Part shown: piece after piece, positions 1 to 7,668 of the stretch
How the letters are laid out: each line of letters starts with the position of its first letter
Numbering within the stretch: the stretch's first letter is position 1
Source of the DNA: Bacilli bacterium
GTDB taxonomy: Bacteria; Bacillota_I; Bacilli_A; RF39; UBA660
NCBI GenBank assembly: GCA_028708945.1
Contig: JAQVXV010000002.1
Span: 1-54,183, forward strand
Length of the DNA: 54,183 bases
Reading direction: 5' to 3'
Program-made: the position numbers and the translations under genes
Notes under the pieces: generated by a model
Seen by the model: only the letters and a program-made list of their open reading frames with translations
Told to the model about the DNA's origin: nothing
Databases searched by the model: none

Positions 1-142
1 CAGAAGTCTTAAATGCTTGTTTTTTTGTATCTTTAATAATCCCAGTAATAACTGGTACAGATATAAGCGCTACTATTGCTAATATTACTATCACCGCTAT
101 TAATTCTATTAATGTAAAACCTTTTTTCGTTTTTGTATTCAT
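1..142 (-). CDS. Prepilin-type protein, 5' part only
   Basis: The gene runs off the left edge; only about 47 codons from ATG 142 are present. The N-terminus reads MNTKTKKG then FTLIELIAVIVILAI, a class III-type prepilin leader with the cleavage site between Gly8 and Phe9, Glu at mature position 5 and a long hydrophobic helix. Such proteins are cut and N-methylated by a prepilin peptidase and assembled or anchored in the membrane. It belongs with the five other prepilin-like genes in the window. The C-terminal domain, and so the cargo, cannot be seen. It lies downstream of the Rnf operon but behind a terminator, so it is probably a separate transcript. Confidence 0.85.
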   Translation of the reverse strand, partial: MNTKTKKGFTLIELIAVIVILAIVALISVPVITGIIKDTKKQAFKTS

Positions 143-220
143 CTTATGCCTCCGCTATTATCATTTTAAATATACCATAATAAGACTTTTAAATCAATTT
201 TTTAACTATCATTTTTCAAT

Positions 221-247
221 AAAAAAGTACTATTTAAGTACTTTTTT
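221..247 (-). terminator. Rho-independent terminator of the Rnf operon
   Basis: An inverted repeat (AAAAGTACT, loop TAAAT, AGTACTTTT read on the minus strand) is followed by a U-run. It overlaps the stop codon of the RnfB-like gene, so no ferredoxin domains can follow in the same message. Confidence 0.75.
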
Positions 248-499
248 TATGTATTCTTTTAATTTTTCAGCTTCGTCTTTTTTCATAGGTCGACATTTAT
301 CAATAAGGTTTTCATCTTCTAATAAATTATTAGCCATTCTCTCACAAGTTCCAAATCCACAACCACCACAATTGTATCCTGGAAGTAATTCAATAATTTT
401 TTGAACATTATTATTTTTCTCATTTAAATAATAATCAGAAAATACTAATAATGCACTACATATTAAAGCAACGATTGTTAAAATTATTATACCTATCAT
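230..499 (-). CDS. rnfB: Minimal RnfB-like iron-sulfur membrane subunit
   Basis: 89 aa from ATG 499, which has the SD GGGAAG eight bases upstream and overlaps the preceding stop as ATGA. Residues 1-20 form a membrane helix. Then come four cysteines, C44-x2-C47-x4-C52-x16-C69, in the context CGGCGFGTC, matching the [4Fe-4S] domain after the helix in RnfB. Canonical RnfB continues with two or more ferredoxin-type clusters; here the gene stops after the first Fe-S domain and a terminator follows. It is the last gene of the coupled Rnf operon. It is probably a functional minimal subunit rather than a frameshift, because the stop and terminator hairpin are tightly integrated. Where electrons enter the complex is then unclear. 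Confidence 0.8.
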   Translation of the reverse strand: MIGIIILTIVALICSALLVFSDYYLNEKNNNVQKIIELLPGYNCGGCGFGTCERMANNLLEDENLIDKCRPMKKDEAEKLKEYIKKVLK

Positions 500-603
500 T
501 TTATACACTTCCCACATTTTGTACAATCATTACAATTGTCATTTTTTTTATATAATAAAGTTGTTAAGGCAAATAAACCTATCAGTAAGATAAACGCTAT
601 CAT
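496..603 (-). CDS. 35-aa membrane microprotein with CxxCxxCxxC
   Basis: A small reading frame between rnfA and the RnfB-like gene, linked to both by ATGA overlaps (start 603/stop 600 and stop 496/start 499). An AGGTAGGT ribosome site lies upstream. Residues 2-18 are hydrophobic (one membrane helix); the tail carries C24, C27, C30 and C33 spaced CxxCxxCxxC, ending GKCIK. The spacing resembles half a ferredoxin cluster motif and could bind one Fe-S cluster or a metal. Its place inside a translationally coupled Rnf operon suggests it is a subunit or maturation factor of this complex. I know of no named family; the function is inferred from position and cysteines only. Confidence 0.75.
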   Translation of the reverse strand: MIAFILLIGLFALTTLLYKKNDNCNDCTKCGKCIK

Positions 604-1166
604 ATTACATACCTACCTAATAATATTGCCATAATAGCAGCAGTAATAAAAGCGATTGGAACACCTTTAAAACTTTTGGGAATATTACTTATTTCTAATT
701 TTTCCCTTATAGTTGAAAATATATAGATTACTAAAGTAAATCCAATCCCACTACCTAAACTAAACACTAAAGCTTCAATAAAATTATATTTTATGTTTAT
801 AATTAATAAAGTTGTTCCTAATACAGCACAATTCGTAGTTATTAAAGGTAGATATATTCCAAAAGCTTCTCTTATTTTAGGGGCATATCTTTTTAATAAA
901 ATGTCTAATATTTGAACCATTGATGCTATTATTAAAATAAACATAACTGTCATTAAATATACAGTTTTTGTTGGTTCTAATACATAATAATATATTAGAA
1001 AAGTTATTAGACTCGTTAAAGTAATTACAGCAGTAACTGCTACTCCCATATGAAAAGCATCTTTTGGTTTTTCAGAGGTTCCAATAAAAGGACATATACC
1101 CAAAAATTTACTTAACACAATATTTTGAGATAAAATTGATGTAACAAATAGACTAATTAGATTCAT
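600..1166 (-). CDS. rnfA: RnfA, ion-translocating electron transport subunit
   Basis: 188 aa, the usual RnfA length, with six predicted membrane helices. Two half-motifs with conserved cysteines, LGICPF (C25) and TTNCAVLG (C113), match the residues that hold the intramembrane [2Fe-2S] cluster shared by RnfA and RnfE. Rnf moves electrons between reduced ferredoxin and NAD while pumping Na+ or H+. The start at 1166 has the SD AAAGGAGG inside the end of rnfE, overlapping it by 14 bases. The stop overlaps the start of the 35-aa Cys peptide. It is a paralogue of RnfE in the same operon. Confidence 0.95.
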   Translation of the reverse strand: MNLISLFVTSILSQNIVLSKFLGICPFIGTSEKPKDAFHMGVAVTAVITLTSLITFLIYYYVLEPTKTVYLMTVMFILIIASMVQILDILLKRYAPKIREAFGIYLPLITTNCAVLGTTLLIINIKYNFIEALVFSLGSGIGFTLVIYIFSTIREKLEISNIPKSFKGVPIAFITAAIMAILLGRYVI

Positions 1167-1791
1167 CTGTTTTACCTCCTTTTATTTTGTTTATAATTGC
1201 TAGAATGATTCCTAAAGATAAGAATGCACCAGCCGGAGTTACTAAGATACTCATTGGAAATATAGTTATATCTGGCAAGACTTTATAAACTGCTTTATAA
1301 CCAGTTAAACTACTAATAGAATCCATTAAAGTTATGGTATTAGTTCCTAACACTTCTCTAAAGAGTGCTATAACCATAAGTGCTAAAGTATATCCTATAC
1401 CAACTTTAAAAGCATCTACTATACTTGGTATTAATTTTGATTTAGAGGCCACCATTAAAGCTCTTCCTAGTACAATACAATTAACAATAATTAATGGTAA
1501 ATATATTCCTAGTACTTTATGCAATTCCGGAACATACTCTTTTAGCACTATTTCAATAATTGTAACAAATGTACCAATAATTAATATAAATACTGGTATT
1601 TTAACACTCTCTGGAACAATTTTTCTAATTAATGAAATTACAATATTAGAAAAAAGTAGAACAATAGTTACACAGAAGCCCATTAGATAAGCATTTTCGA
1701 ATTTATTGGTAATTGCTAAAGCTGAACATAACCCTAAAAGTGAAATAAAGATTGGATTATCATCAATTAATGATTTAAAGATTTTTTTCAT
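1153..1791 (-). CDS. rnfE: RnfE, ion-translocating electron transport subunit
   Basis: 212 aa with six membrane helices. The motifs GLCSALA (C22) and IIVNCIVLGRA (C105) are the RnfE counterparts of the RnfA cysteines, so the A/E pair can share the [2Fe-2S] cluster. A strong SD (GGAGG) lies inside the last codons of the preceding 33-aa peptide and the stop/start overlap is ATGA, so translation is coupled. Gene order (C, D-G fusion, peptide, E, A, peptide, B) follows the common rnfCDGEAB order with the G and B genes altered. Confidence 0.95.
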   Translation of the reverse strand: MKKIFKSLIDDNPIFISLLGLCSALAITNKFENAYLMGFCVTIVLLFSNIVISLIRKIVPESVKIPVFILIIGTFVTIIEIVLKEYVPELHKVLGIYLPLIIVNCIVLGRALMVASKSKLIPSIVDAFKVGIGYTLALMVIALFREVLGTNTITLMDSISSLTGYKAVYKVLPDITIFPMSILVTPAGAFLSLGIILAIINKIKGGKTDESN

Positions 1792-1889
1792 TGACTACCT
1801 CCTAATTGATTTATTAAATATAAAAGTATTCCACATATTAAGGCTGTAATAGTTAGAACTAACATACCTTGTAATTGTTTATTTTTCAT
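1788..1889 (-). CDS. 33-aa single-helix peptide, possible RnfG anchor remnant
   Basis: A short frame in the position normally held by rnfG. ATG 1889 overlaps the end of the RnfD fusion gene by 11 bases and has GGTG six to seven bases upstream; its TGA overlaps the rnfE start as ATGA. The product (MKNKQLQG, then a helix LVLTITALICGILLYLI, then NQLGGSQ) looks like the N-terminal membrane anchor of RnfG without its FMN domain. That domain is instead fused to RnfD. Either this is the split-off RnfG helix kept as a subunit, or it persists only to couple translation of rnfE. Seen: coupling and helix. Inferred: RnfG origin. Confidence 0.7.
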   Translation of the reverse strand: MKNKQLQGMLVLTITALICGILLYLINQLGGSQ

Positions 1890-3312
1890 ATTTATCACCA
1901 TAATCTTTTAGTGTATTTTCAACCATCGCTCTAAGTGCACCACTAGTTCTAGTCGCTCCACTTATCGTGTCTACATTGCTTATATTTTTTTGTTCATTAA
2001 TTAATTTATCGAGATAATTATTATCTATAACCATATTGTAAAAATCATCTTTTACTTGATTTACTTTTATATCGGTTACTAAAGAATTGGAAATTGTAAT
2101 ATCAGCTTCTATTAATCCATAAAAACCTTTTTGGGTAACTTTATAAATGTAATTATTGTTATTAATTGAAACATCTAAGATATTAAAATTTTTATCTGTT
2201 TTGTCATCTACTACTTCAAATTTAGTAGATCCTGCAAAACTTAATCCTAATCCAAAGATAATTAATATTGCTAAAGACACATATTTTTTTGTACCTTTAA
2301 ATGTTACTTTGGCGCCTATTTTATCAAGTATGAATACAAACATATTCATAGTTAGAATAGACGTTAATACTCCTTCTGGATAACTTGTAAATATTCTTAA
2401 GAAAACAGTTAATATACCTAAACTGATTCCAAATAATATTTGTCCATATTTAGTCGTTGGACTAGTAACTGGATCAGTTGCCATAAATACAGCCCCCAGC
2501 ATTAAACCACCGCTTAAAATATGAAATAATGGATACCAAATACCGACACCATTTAAAGAACCAATTATAAAAGTCATTATAAATACAGTTAATATATATA
2601 ATGTAGGTATGCGCCATTTAATAGTTTTAGTAAGTGTTAAATAAATAAAACCAACTAAACATAATAAGGCACTTGTCTCTCCAACAGCACCTGGTATTGT
2701 ACCTTTGAAAAAATCCCAGAGATTTCCATAAGGTGCTACAATTGTTTCAAAAGTTCCAATTCCTTGAATACTACCTATATTAGTAAGTGGTGTTGCTTTA
2801 GTAATAGCATCAAGTTCAAAGCCATTTAAGTAAATGCCACTTTTACTCATAAGAGCAGTATAACAAGTGCTAATAAACAAACTTCCGATTAAAGCTGGAT
2901 TAAATATATTATTACCGAATCCTCCAAATAACATTTTACCTAATATTATTGCTACAAAGCCTCCTAATATTAAAAGAACTATTTGAGTATTAAGCGGTAG
3001 TATTAAACCTAGAAATAATCCAGGAATTAAACTGTAACTATTTTTGAAATAATTTTTATGTTCTTCTTTAAAAAATATTTTTGAATATGATAACTCAGTT
3101 AAGAAAGTAGATAGCATTCCAATTATAATAAATAAAATTGGATAGAAAAGTCCAAATATATTAGTATAACCTTTGCTATAAGGAATGTATCCATTTTTAT
3201 AAACTGCAAATATTACAATTGGTAAAAGTGCTATTAATAGATTTCTCATCATTGTTTTGCTTTTTTCTTTTGATCTAACAAAAGGTCCTACTTTATCAAT
3301 AAATTCTTTCAT
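1879..3312 (-). CDS. rnfD: RnfD-RnfG fusion (membrane core plus FMN domain)
   Basis: 477 aa. Residues 1 to about 360 are a polytopic RnfD (NqrB/RnfD family) with typical motifs GGFGNNIFNPALIG, GETSALLCLVG and FMATDPVTSPTT. After a helix (about 342-360) a soluble domain follows that matches the RnfG/NqrC FMN-binding domain and contains DTISGATRTSGAL, where the Thr of SGAT carries covalent FMN in the family. Normal RnfD is about 320-350 aa and RnfG a separate protein of about 180-200 aa, so this is a gene fusion. The reading frame is continuous across the junction. rnfC ends four bases upstream of its start. Confidence 0.9.
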   Translation of the reverse strand: MKEFIDKVGPFVRSKEKSKTMMRNLLIALLPIVIFAVYKNGYIPYSKGYTNIFGLFYPILFIIIGMLSTFLTELSYSKIFFKEEHKNYFKNSYSLIPGLFLGLILPLNTQIVLLILGGFVAIILGKMLFGGFGNNIFNPALIGSLFISTCYTALMSKSGIYLNGFELDAITKATPLTNIGSIQGIGTFETIVAPYGNLWDFFKGTIPGAVGETSALLCLVGFIYLTLTKTIKWRIPTLYILTVFIMTFIIGSLNGVGIWYPLFHILSGGLMLGAVFMATDPVTSPTTKYGQILFGISLGILTVFLRIFTSYPEGVLTSILTMNMFVFILDKIGAKVTFKGTKKYVSLAILIIFGLGLSFAGSTKFEVVDDKTDKNFNILDVSINNNNYIYKVTQKGFYGLIEADITISNSLVTDIKVNQVKDDFYNMVIDNNYLDKLINEQKNISNVDTISGATRTSGALRAMVENTLKDYGDKYEK

Positions 3313-3316
3313 AAAG

Positions 3317-4576
3317 TCACTCCTTAATCCTTTTTTTAGCTGTTTTAACTATTTCTCTTACATTTATTTTAGCTGGACATATATAAGAGCATAGTCCACA
3401 TTCGATACAGCGATTAACTTCTAATTCTTTTAGATAATCCTTATTTTTAATAGCATCTTTAATTAAAACAGGACTTAATTTAGCAGGACAAACCGATACA
3501 CATTTACCACATCTTAAACAGTTTGTTTCTAAATCCTTAATGTTATCTTTTATAACTAAAATACAGTTAAGATTAGGACTAACTACTAAATCATCAGTTG
3601 GTAATGCATCTCCCATCATTGGACCGCCAGCAATAAAGAGCAAGTCATCTTCTTTATAATGAACAATATCATTTATGACATCACTTACCTTAGTTCCTAC
3701 TTTTACTAAAATATTTCTAGGTTCTTTAAAACCTTCTCCAGTAAAAGTAATTACTCTTTCAATAAGTGGTTTTTGATGTTTTAATGCTTCATATATAGCA
3801 TATATAGTTGAGATGTTACTTACAACAATTCCTTTTTCAATTGGTAATCTATCATATTTAACATGAAGTGTTTCTTCTACTAAAAGTCTTTCCCATCCCA
3901 TTGGATAAAGATTAGGAACAGCTACTAACTTAATATTTAAATAACTACCCATGTAATTTTTTAATTGATTTATTAAAGTTACATTATTTTTTTTAACTGC
4001 TATTATAGCTTTTTCAATATTGTTGATAGTAATAATAGCATCTATAGTTTCTAATATTTCTTCACATTTATCGATTGTTAAAGAAAAATCAGCAGTTATA
4101 TATGGTTCACATTCAACAGCATTTATAACTAATGTTTTAATGTTATCTGGATTATATTTTATATAAGTTGGAAATCCAGCACCTCCTAATCCAACTATTC
4201 CGGCATCTCTTACGATGTCAATAAACTCTTGTTTAGTATAATTGCTTATTTTTTCATTAGTATTTCTAAGATCCATTTTTTCTTTATAATCATTTTCAAT
4301 TACGACACATTTTACTTTATTTCCATTCATATAAGTGCATTCTTCAATATCAAGTACTTTTCCACTTATACTAGAATGAATAGGAACTTTTAAATCCCCT
4401 TTTTTTCTTCCTATTACTGACCCTTTTAATACATAATCATCTTTTTTTACTAAAATTGTAATATCAGTATCGTTTAATACAATTAATGGAATATAAACTT
4501 TTTCGGGTTTAATCCATGTTGTTGTCTTTTCTTTAATCGACATTGATTTCCTTTTTGGTATTTTTACTCCTGTCAT
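3317..4576 (-). CDS. rnfC: RnfC, NADH/FMN and Fe-S subunit
   Basis: 419 aa. N-terminal biotinyl-lipoyl-like region (about 1-95), then the flavin/NADH-binding core with GIVGLGGAGFPT and NAVECEPY, a SLBB-type region, and two [4Fe-4S] motifs at 353-364 (CLRCGKCVSVCP) and 390-401 (CIECGLCSYICP). RnfC is the peripheral subunit where NAD is reduced. First gene of the operon; SD GGGGTGG before ATG 4576. As the RnfB-like subunit here lacks ferredoxin domains, the two RnfC clusters are the only ferredoxin-type clusters encoded in this operon. Confidence 0.95.
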   Translation of the reverse strand: MTGVKIPKRKSMSIKEKTTTWIKPEKVYIPLIVLNDTDITILVKKDDYVLKGSVIGRKKGDLKVPIHSSISGKVLDIEECTYMNGNKVKCVVIENDYKEKMDLRNTNEKISNYTKQEFIDIVRDAGIVGLGGAGFPTYIKYNPDNIKTLVINAVECEPYITADFSLTIDKCEEILETIDAIITINNIEKAIIAVKKNNVTLINQLKNYMGSYLNIKLVAVPNLYPMGWERLLVEETLHVKYDRLPIEKGIVVSNISTIYAIYEALKHQKPLIERVITFTGEGFKEPRNILVKVGTKVSDVINDIVHYKEDDLLFIAGGPMMGDALPTDDLVVSPNLNCILVIKDNIKDLETNCLRCGKCVSVCPAKLSPVLIKDAIKNKDYLKELEVNRCIECGLCSYICPAKINVREIVKTAKKRIKE

Positions 4577-4599
4577 TATGCCACCCCTATCCTAGATTA

Positions 4600-4628
4600 A
4601 TTATACTATATTTTAGGTTTTTTGAAAA
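4600..4628 (-). promoter_or_regulatory. Putative promoter of the Rnf operon
   Basis: Minus-strand -10 TATAAT at 4605-4600 with a weak -35 TTTTCA at 4628-4623 and a 17-base spacer, just after the tyrS terminator and before the rnfC SD. Confidence 0.55.
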
Positions 4629-4630
4629 GA

Positions 4631-4652
4631 AAAAAGCATTTATAAATGCTCA
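4631..4652 (-). terminator. tyrS terminator
   Basis: Hairpin AGCATT-TATA-AATGCT followed by a U-run on the minus strand, overlapping the tyrS TGA. Confidence 0.7.
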
Positions 4653-5882
4653 AATGAAAATTATTTTTATAAATGTCTTTTTACCTTTTTTAATAATTAC
4701 ATAATTATCAATTAAATCACTGTTTTTAATTACTTGATTTATATCAGTTACTTTTTCGTTGTTTAGTGCTAAACCATTTTGTTCTATAAGTATTCTTCCT
4801 TCATTTTTAGAAGACACTATTTTAGTTTGCACTAATACATCTAAAATGTTTTGATTGTTTATTAAATCTTTAGATAACTCTACTTTGGGCATATTTTCAG
4901 ATATTCTACTTTTAAATAAGTTTTCAGATGCTAACTGTACCTTTAAAGCTTCTTCTTCACCATGCACTAATTTAGTTACTTCAAAAGCCATTTTCTTTTT
5001 AGCCTCTCTTATATCTTTACTACATAACTCTTTTATATCATTTATATCCATTTTAGTAAAAAATGATAGCAATCTTTCAACATCTTCATCAAAAGAATTC
5101 ATAAAAGACTGGTAAAAGTCATAGATGGTAGTTTTTTCTCTAGATACCCAAAGAGTCCCATTAGCAGTTTTACCCATTTTTTCACCATCAGCCTTCATTA
5201 ATAATGGACATGTTAATCCAAATAATGGTTCAACTTTTTTACCATCTAAGTTATCTAGTTTTCTCGATAATTCAACTCCTGCAACTATATTAGCCCATTG
5301 ATCAGAGCCACCAATTTGAAGTTTGCATCCATACTCTTTATTTAAATATGCAAAATCGTAAGCTTGCATTAACATATAACCCATTTCTAAGAAAGTAAGT
5401 CCACCTTGTTCTAATCTTTTAGAGTATGCATCAGTAGCAAGCATGCGATTTACATTAAAATGAATACCAATATTTCTCATAAAATCAATATATCCTTCTT
5501 TGTTTATCCAATCAAAATTATCTAGGATAATAGCAGGATTATCACCATCTGTTTTAATGAATCTTTTTGCTAATTCTTTTACTTCTTTTTTATTAATTTC
5601 GACTTGTTCTTTAGTTAACATTTTGCGCATATCACTTTTACCAGAAGGATCTCCAATTAAAGCGGTCGCTCCTCCAATAAGAAGTATACCGCGATGACCA
5701 AAAGTTTGTAACCATCTGAATAAAGTAAGTGCAAAAAAGTGTCCAATGTGCAAACTATCGGCAGTTGGATCTATACCAAGATAAAAAGTCATTGGTTCTC
5801 CATTGATTAAATCAATAATTTCTTCTTCATGCGTCAACTGATAAATATAACCACGTTCTTTAATTTTTTCAAAATTTTTCAT
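4650..5882 (-). CDS. tyrS: Tyrosyl-tRNA synthetase
   Basis: 410 aa, normal for bacterial TyrRS. Class I signature HIGH at 45-48 in the context DPTADSLHIGH, the tyrosine pocket motif QIGGSDQWAN, the KMSKS-type loop as KMGKT near 231-235, and a C-terminal S4-like RNA-binding domain from about 345. It charges tRNA-Tyr. Start ATG 5882 has the SD AAAGGAAA. A T-box leader lies directly upstream, so expression should respond to uncharged tRNA-Tyr. The gene ends TGA at a terminator. Confidence 0.97.
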   Translation of the reverse strand: MKNFEKIKERGYIYQLTHEEEIIDLINGEPMTFYLGIDPTADSLHIGHFFALTLFRWLQTFGHRGILLIGGATALIGDPSGKSDMRKMLTKEQVEINKKEVKELAKRFIKTDGDNPAIILDNFDWINKEGYIDFMRNIGIHFNVNRMLATDAYSKRLEQGGLTFLEMGYMLMQAYDFAYLNKEYGCKLQIGGSDQWANIVAGVELSRKLDNLDGKKVEPLFGLTCPLLMKADGEKMGKTANGTLWVSREKTTIYDFYQSFMNSFDEDVERLLSFFTKMDINDIKELCSKDIREAKKKMAFEVTKLVHGEEEALKVQLASENLFKSRISENMPKVELSKDLINNQNILDVLVQTKIVSSKNEGRILIEQNGLALNNEKVTDINQVIKNSDLIDNYVIIKKGKKTFIKIIFI

Positions 5883-5945
5883 AACATTTTCCTTTCTGTT
5901 TGTATTTGTAATAATAACTGTCCATACAAACCACCTCCTTTATAC

Positions 5946-6115
5946 AAAAAAAAGATATCTCATCTTAAGGACGAAATATCGCGGTACCACCTTAGTTCAC
6001 AAAAAATGTGCTCTTAATACTATAACGGTTTTCCCGATTAAATTCATAATATGTAATTCGTTTTTTGCACGTTCATTCTCACCAGCCATGAACTCTCTTT
6101 TTTAAAAAAACTACT
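5946..6115 (-). promoter_or_regulatory. T-box riboswitch of tyrS
   Basis: On the minus strand the conserved T-box AAGGTGGTACCGCG occupies 5980-5993. A terminator follows (11-bp stem, arms 5954-5964 and 5970-5980, then eight Ts). Upstream, a Stem I-like region begins near AGAGAGTTCATGG and contains GAATTAC near 6053-6059, where UAC is a plausible Tyr specifier. Uncharged tRNA-Tyr would stabilise the antiterminator. T-box and terminator are seen directly; the specifier assignment is inferred. Confidence 0.92.
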
Positions 6116-6268
6116 TTTATTAATCACTATTTAATTTTGATTAAAATATTTATATATTTATAATAACATTTCTAATTAAAATGTCAATAATTTTTTAAAA
6201 ACAATCCTTTATTATTATATGATTTATTCAATAATTAATTCTTATATTAATTTACTAATAATTGGCAA

Positions 6269-6301
6269 TTAACAAAATAATATTATTTACCATTTTGTTA
6301 A
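6269..6301 (+). promoter_or_regulatory. Perfect 10-bp inverted repeat upstream of a surface gene
   Basis: TTAACAAAAT (6269-6278) and ATTTTGTTAA (6292-6301) are exact inverted repeats with a 13-base spacer, about ten bases before the SD of the next gene. It may be an operator or a 5' UTR hairpin. The rest of the gap between the T-box and this repeat (about 6116-6268) shows only AT-rich sequence. Confidence 0.5.
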
Positions 6302-6324
6302 TACTATAAAAGAAGGAGGATTTT

Positions 6325-6705
6325 ATGAAAAAAAAATTATTAAGTATACTAATATTATTAGTAACATTTTTATCTTTAAATATTCATATGGTATCAGCTC
6401 AGGAAGACGACGAACTTAATGATAACACAATCACCAATGATAATACTAATGACGATATTATTAAAGATGATGATAATAATGGAATCGATAACAACAATGG
6501 CATTAATGATGGTAATACTAACGATGGTATTAACAACAATAATGACGGTATTTTTGAAGATACAAACGATATTGTTGATGATGATATTGATGATGTAGAT
6601 GACGATGACAATGATATGGTTGAAAATGTTGCTTATGGTTTTGGTGGACTAATTATTGGTGGACTAGTATCGTATCTTGCGTTTCACAAAAGAGATGAAC
6701 GTTAA
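6325..6705 (+). CDS. Acidic Asp/Asn-rich exported membrane-anchored protein
   Basis: 126 aa, start fixed by AAGAAGGAGG before ATG 6325. Residues 1-25 are a signal peptide (KKK, hydrophobic core, VSAQ). Residues 26-98 are low complexity, almost only D, N, I, G and T, strongly acidic. A C-terminal helix (about 104-120, GFGGLIIGGLVSYLAF) ends in the basic stop-transfer HKRDER. The result is a disordered acidic stalk outside the cell, anchored at the C-terminus. No LPxTG motif. No family recognised; it could be a wall spacer or cation-binding surface protein. It is the only plus-strand gene in its neighbourhood. Confidence 0.75.
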   Translation: MKKKLLSILILLVTFLSLNIHMVSAQEDDELNDNTITNDNTNDDIIKDDDNNGIDNNNGINDGNTNDGINNNNDGIFEDTNDIVDDDIDDVDDDDNDMVENVAYGFGGLIIGGLVSYLAFHKRDER

Positions 6706-6707
6706 TT

Positions 6708-6735
6708 AAATAGATTTATATCTATTTTTTTATAA
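6708..6735 (+). terminator. Terminator of the acidic surface gene
   Basis: Stem AAATAGAT / ATCTATTT with loop TTAT, followed by a T-run on the plus strand. Confidence 0.65.
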
Positions 6736-6761
6736 TTTAATAAATTTTTAATACTCTAATA

Positions 6762-6792
6762 AAAAAGACTACATTTTTGTAATCTTTTATTT
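6762..6792 (-). terminator. Terminator of tRNA-Lys
   Basis: Minus-strand stem AAAGATTACA / TGTAGTCTTT (one G-U pair) followed by a T-run, directly downstream of the tRNA. Confidence 0.6.
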
Positions 6793-6797
6793 TATAA

Positions 6798-6873
6798 TGG
6801 TGTCCTCGCAGGGATTCGAACCCTGGACCCACTGATTAAGAGTCAGTTGCTCTACCGACTGAGCTACGAAGAC
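6798..6873 (-). tRNA. tRNA-Lys (anticodon CUU)
   Basis: A 76-nt cloverleaf on the minus strand. Acceptor GTCTTCG pairs with CGAGGAC, followed by discriminator A and an encoded CCA. D-arm AGCTCAGTCGGTAGAGC; anticodon stem ACTGA/TCAGT with loop CTCTTAA, giving anticodon CTT (Lys, AAG); T-arm GGTTCGAATCC. All consensus positions are intact. Confidence 0.97.
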
Positions 6874-6932
6874 TTGCTATTTAATTATAGCACAAAAAAA
6901 ATAAATTTAAAGATAATTTTTATTAATATATT

Positions 6933-6957
6933 AAAAAAACCAGTAAAACTGGTTTTA
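6933..6957 (-). terminator. Terminator of the 6.9-8.3 kb gene pair
   Basis: AAACCAGT-TTT-ACTGGTTT then a T-run on the minus strand, overlapping the last codons of the 237-aa gene. Confidence 0.75.
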
Positions 6958-7668
6958 ATGTAACATTGTTGGAGTCCTATCTTCTATTTGATATCCACCG
7001 ACTGTGTTTTTAATTTCCATTAATTGTTCTTTATTAGCACCTTCTAAGTATTTAGCCATTTCATAAAACCTAGTTTGATTTGGTTGAGGTGGATTTGTAT
7101 TATATTTTTTTGCTATTGTCGAATTATTTTTCGGCATATTATTTAAAAATCTTTTTTGATTTTCTACCTCTTGTGGAAAATTACTTATTAATTGATTTTT
7201 ATATTTATATAAAGGATCTTGTTTAATATTTTCATTTATTCCAAATGCACTACATAACTCTTCATATTCTTCACACTTCTCAGACATCATTTCATTTTGT
7301 TGAAAAGCCCATTGTAAAATAATCTCTTTTCGAGTTGATTCTTTAGTAACCTCTCCAAATATTCGAGGAGGATATGCTTCATTATAATCAATAACATGAC
7401 ACTTTAATGTATTAACTAAACTCTTTTTATTTAAATCAGTGTCAAAGTTTTTATTTGGTTCTAATTCAACAAATTTTACTTGTTGATTATAAATATTTCT
7501 AGCATTGCTATTATCAGTAATATGTTTTACTTGACTCGTTAAAGAAAAACAGTATAACTTGTCATCATCTTTTGCAACAACCACTACTGGATGAGCACCT
7601 GGATCAATATAACCATTTTCAAAAACCAAATGTTCGAAGAAGAATACATCAAAAATATCTTTTGGCAT
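6955..7668 (-). CDS. Unknown 237-aa protein, possible PemK/MazF-like fold
   Basis: No firm family. The N-terminal 50 residues (MPKDIFDV, FENGYIDPGAHPVVVVAK, then YCFSLTSQ) follow the pattern of a MazF/PemK barrel: a small beta strand, a Gly-rich loop, a hydrophobic HPVVVV strand and an LTS motif. The remainder is helical and polar with a Pro/Asn-rich linker (about 178-200). No signal peptide or membrane helix. It starts at 7668 with a TAATG overlap to the upstream 199-aa gene, so the two are co-translated. If the MazF-like reading is right this is the toxin-like partner of an unusual toxin-antitoxin pair; the low similarity leaves other explanations open. Confidence 0.6.
   Translation of the reverse strand: MPKDIFDVFFFEHLVFENGYIDPGAHPVVVVAKDDDKLYCFSLTSQVKHITDNSNARNIYNQQVKFVELEPNKNFDTDLNKKSLVNTLKCHVIDYNEAYPPRIFGEVTKESTRKEIILQWAFQQNEMMSEKCEEYEELCSAFGINENIKQDPLYKYKNQLISNFPQEVENQKRFLNNMPKNNSTIAKKYNTNPPQPNQTRFYEMAKYLEGANKEQLMEIKNTVGGYQIEDRTPTMLH

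Noticed and set aside
230..499. Frameshifted full-length rnfB
   Set aside because: No ferredoxin motifs occur in any frame after the stop; a terminator hairpin follows at once.
1153..4576. Nqr (Na+-NADH:quinone reductase) instead of Rnf
   Set aside because: The first gene encodes RnfC with two ferredoxin-type motifs and there is no NqrF-like or NqrA-like subunit.
6399..6611. Ser-rich minus-strand frame opposite the acidic surface gene
   Set aside because: It is the antisense of the GAT/AAT-rich low-complexity coding sequence, with no start signal.
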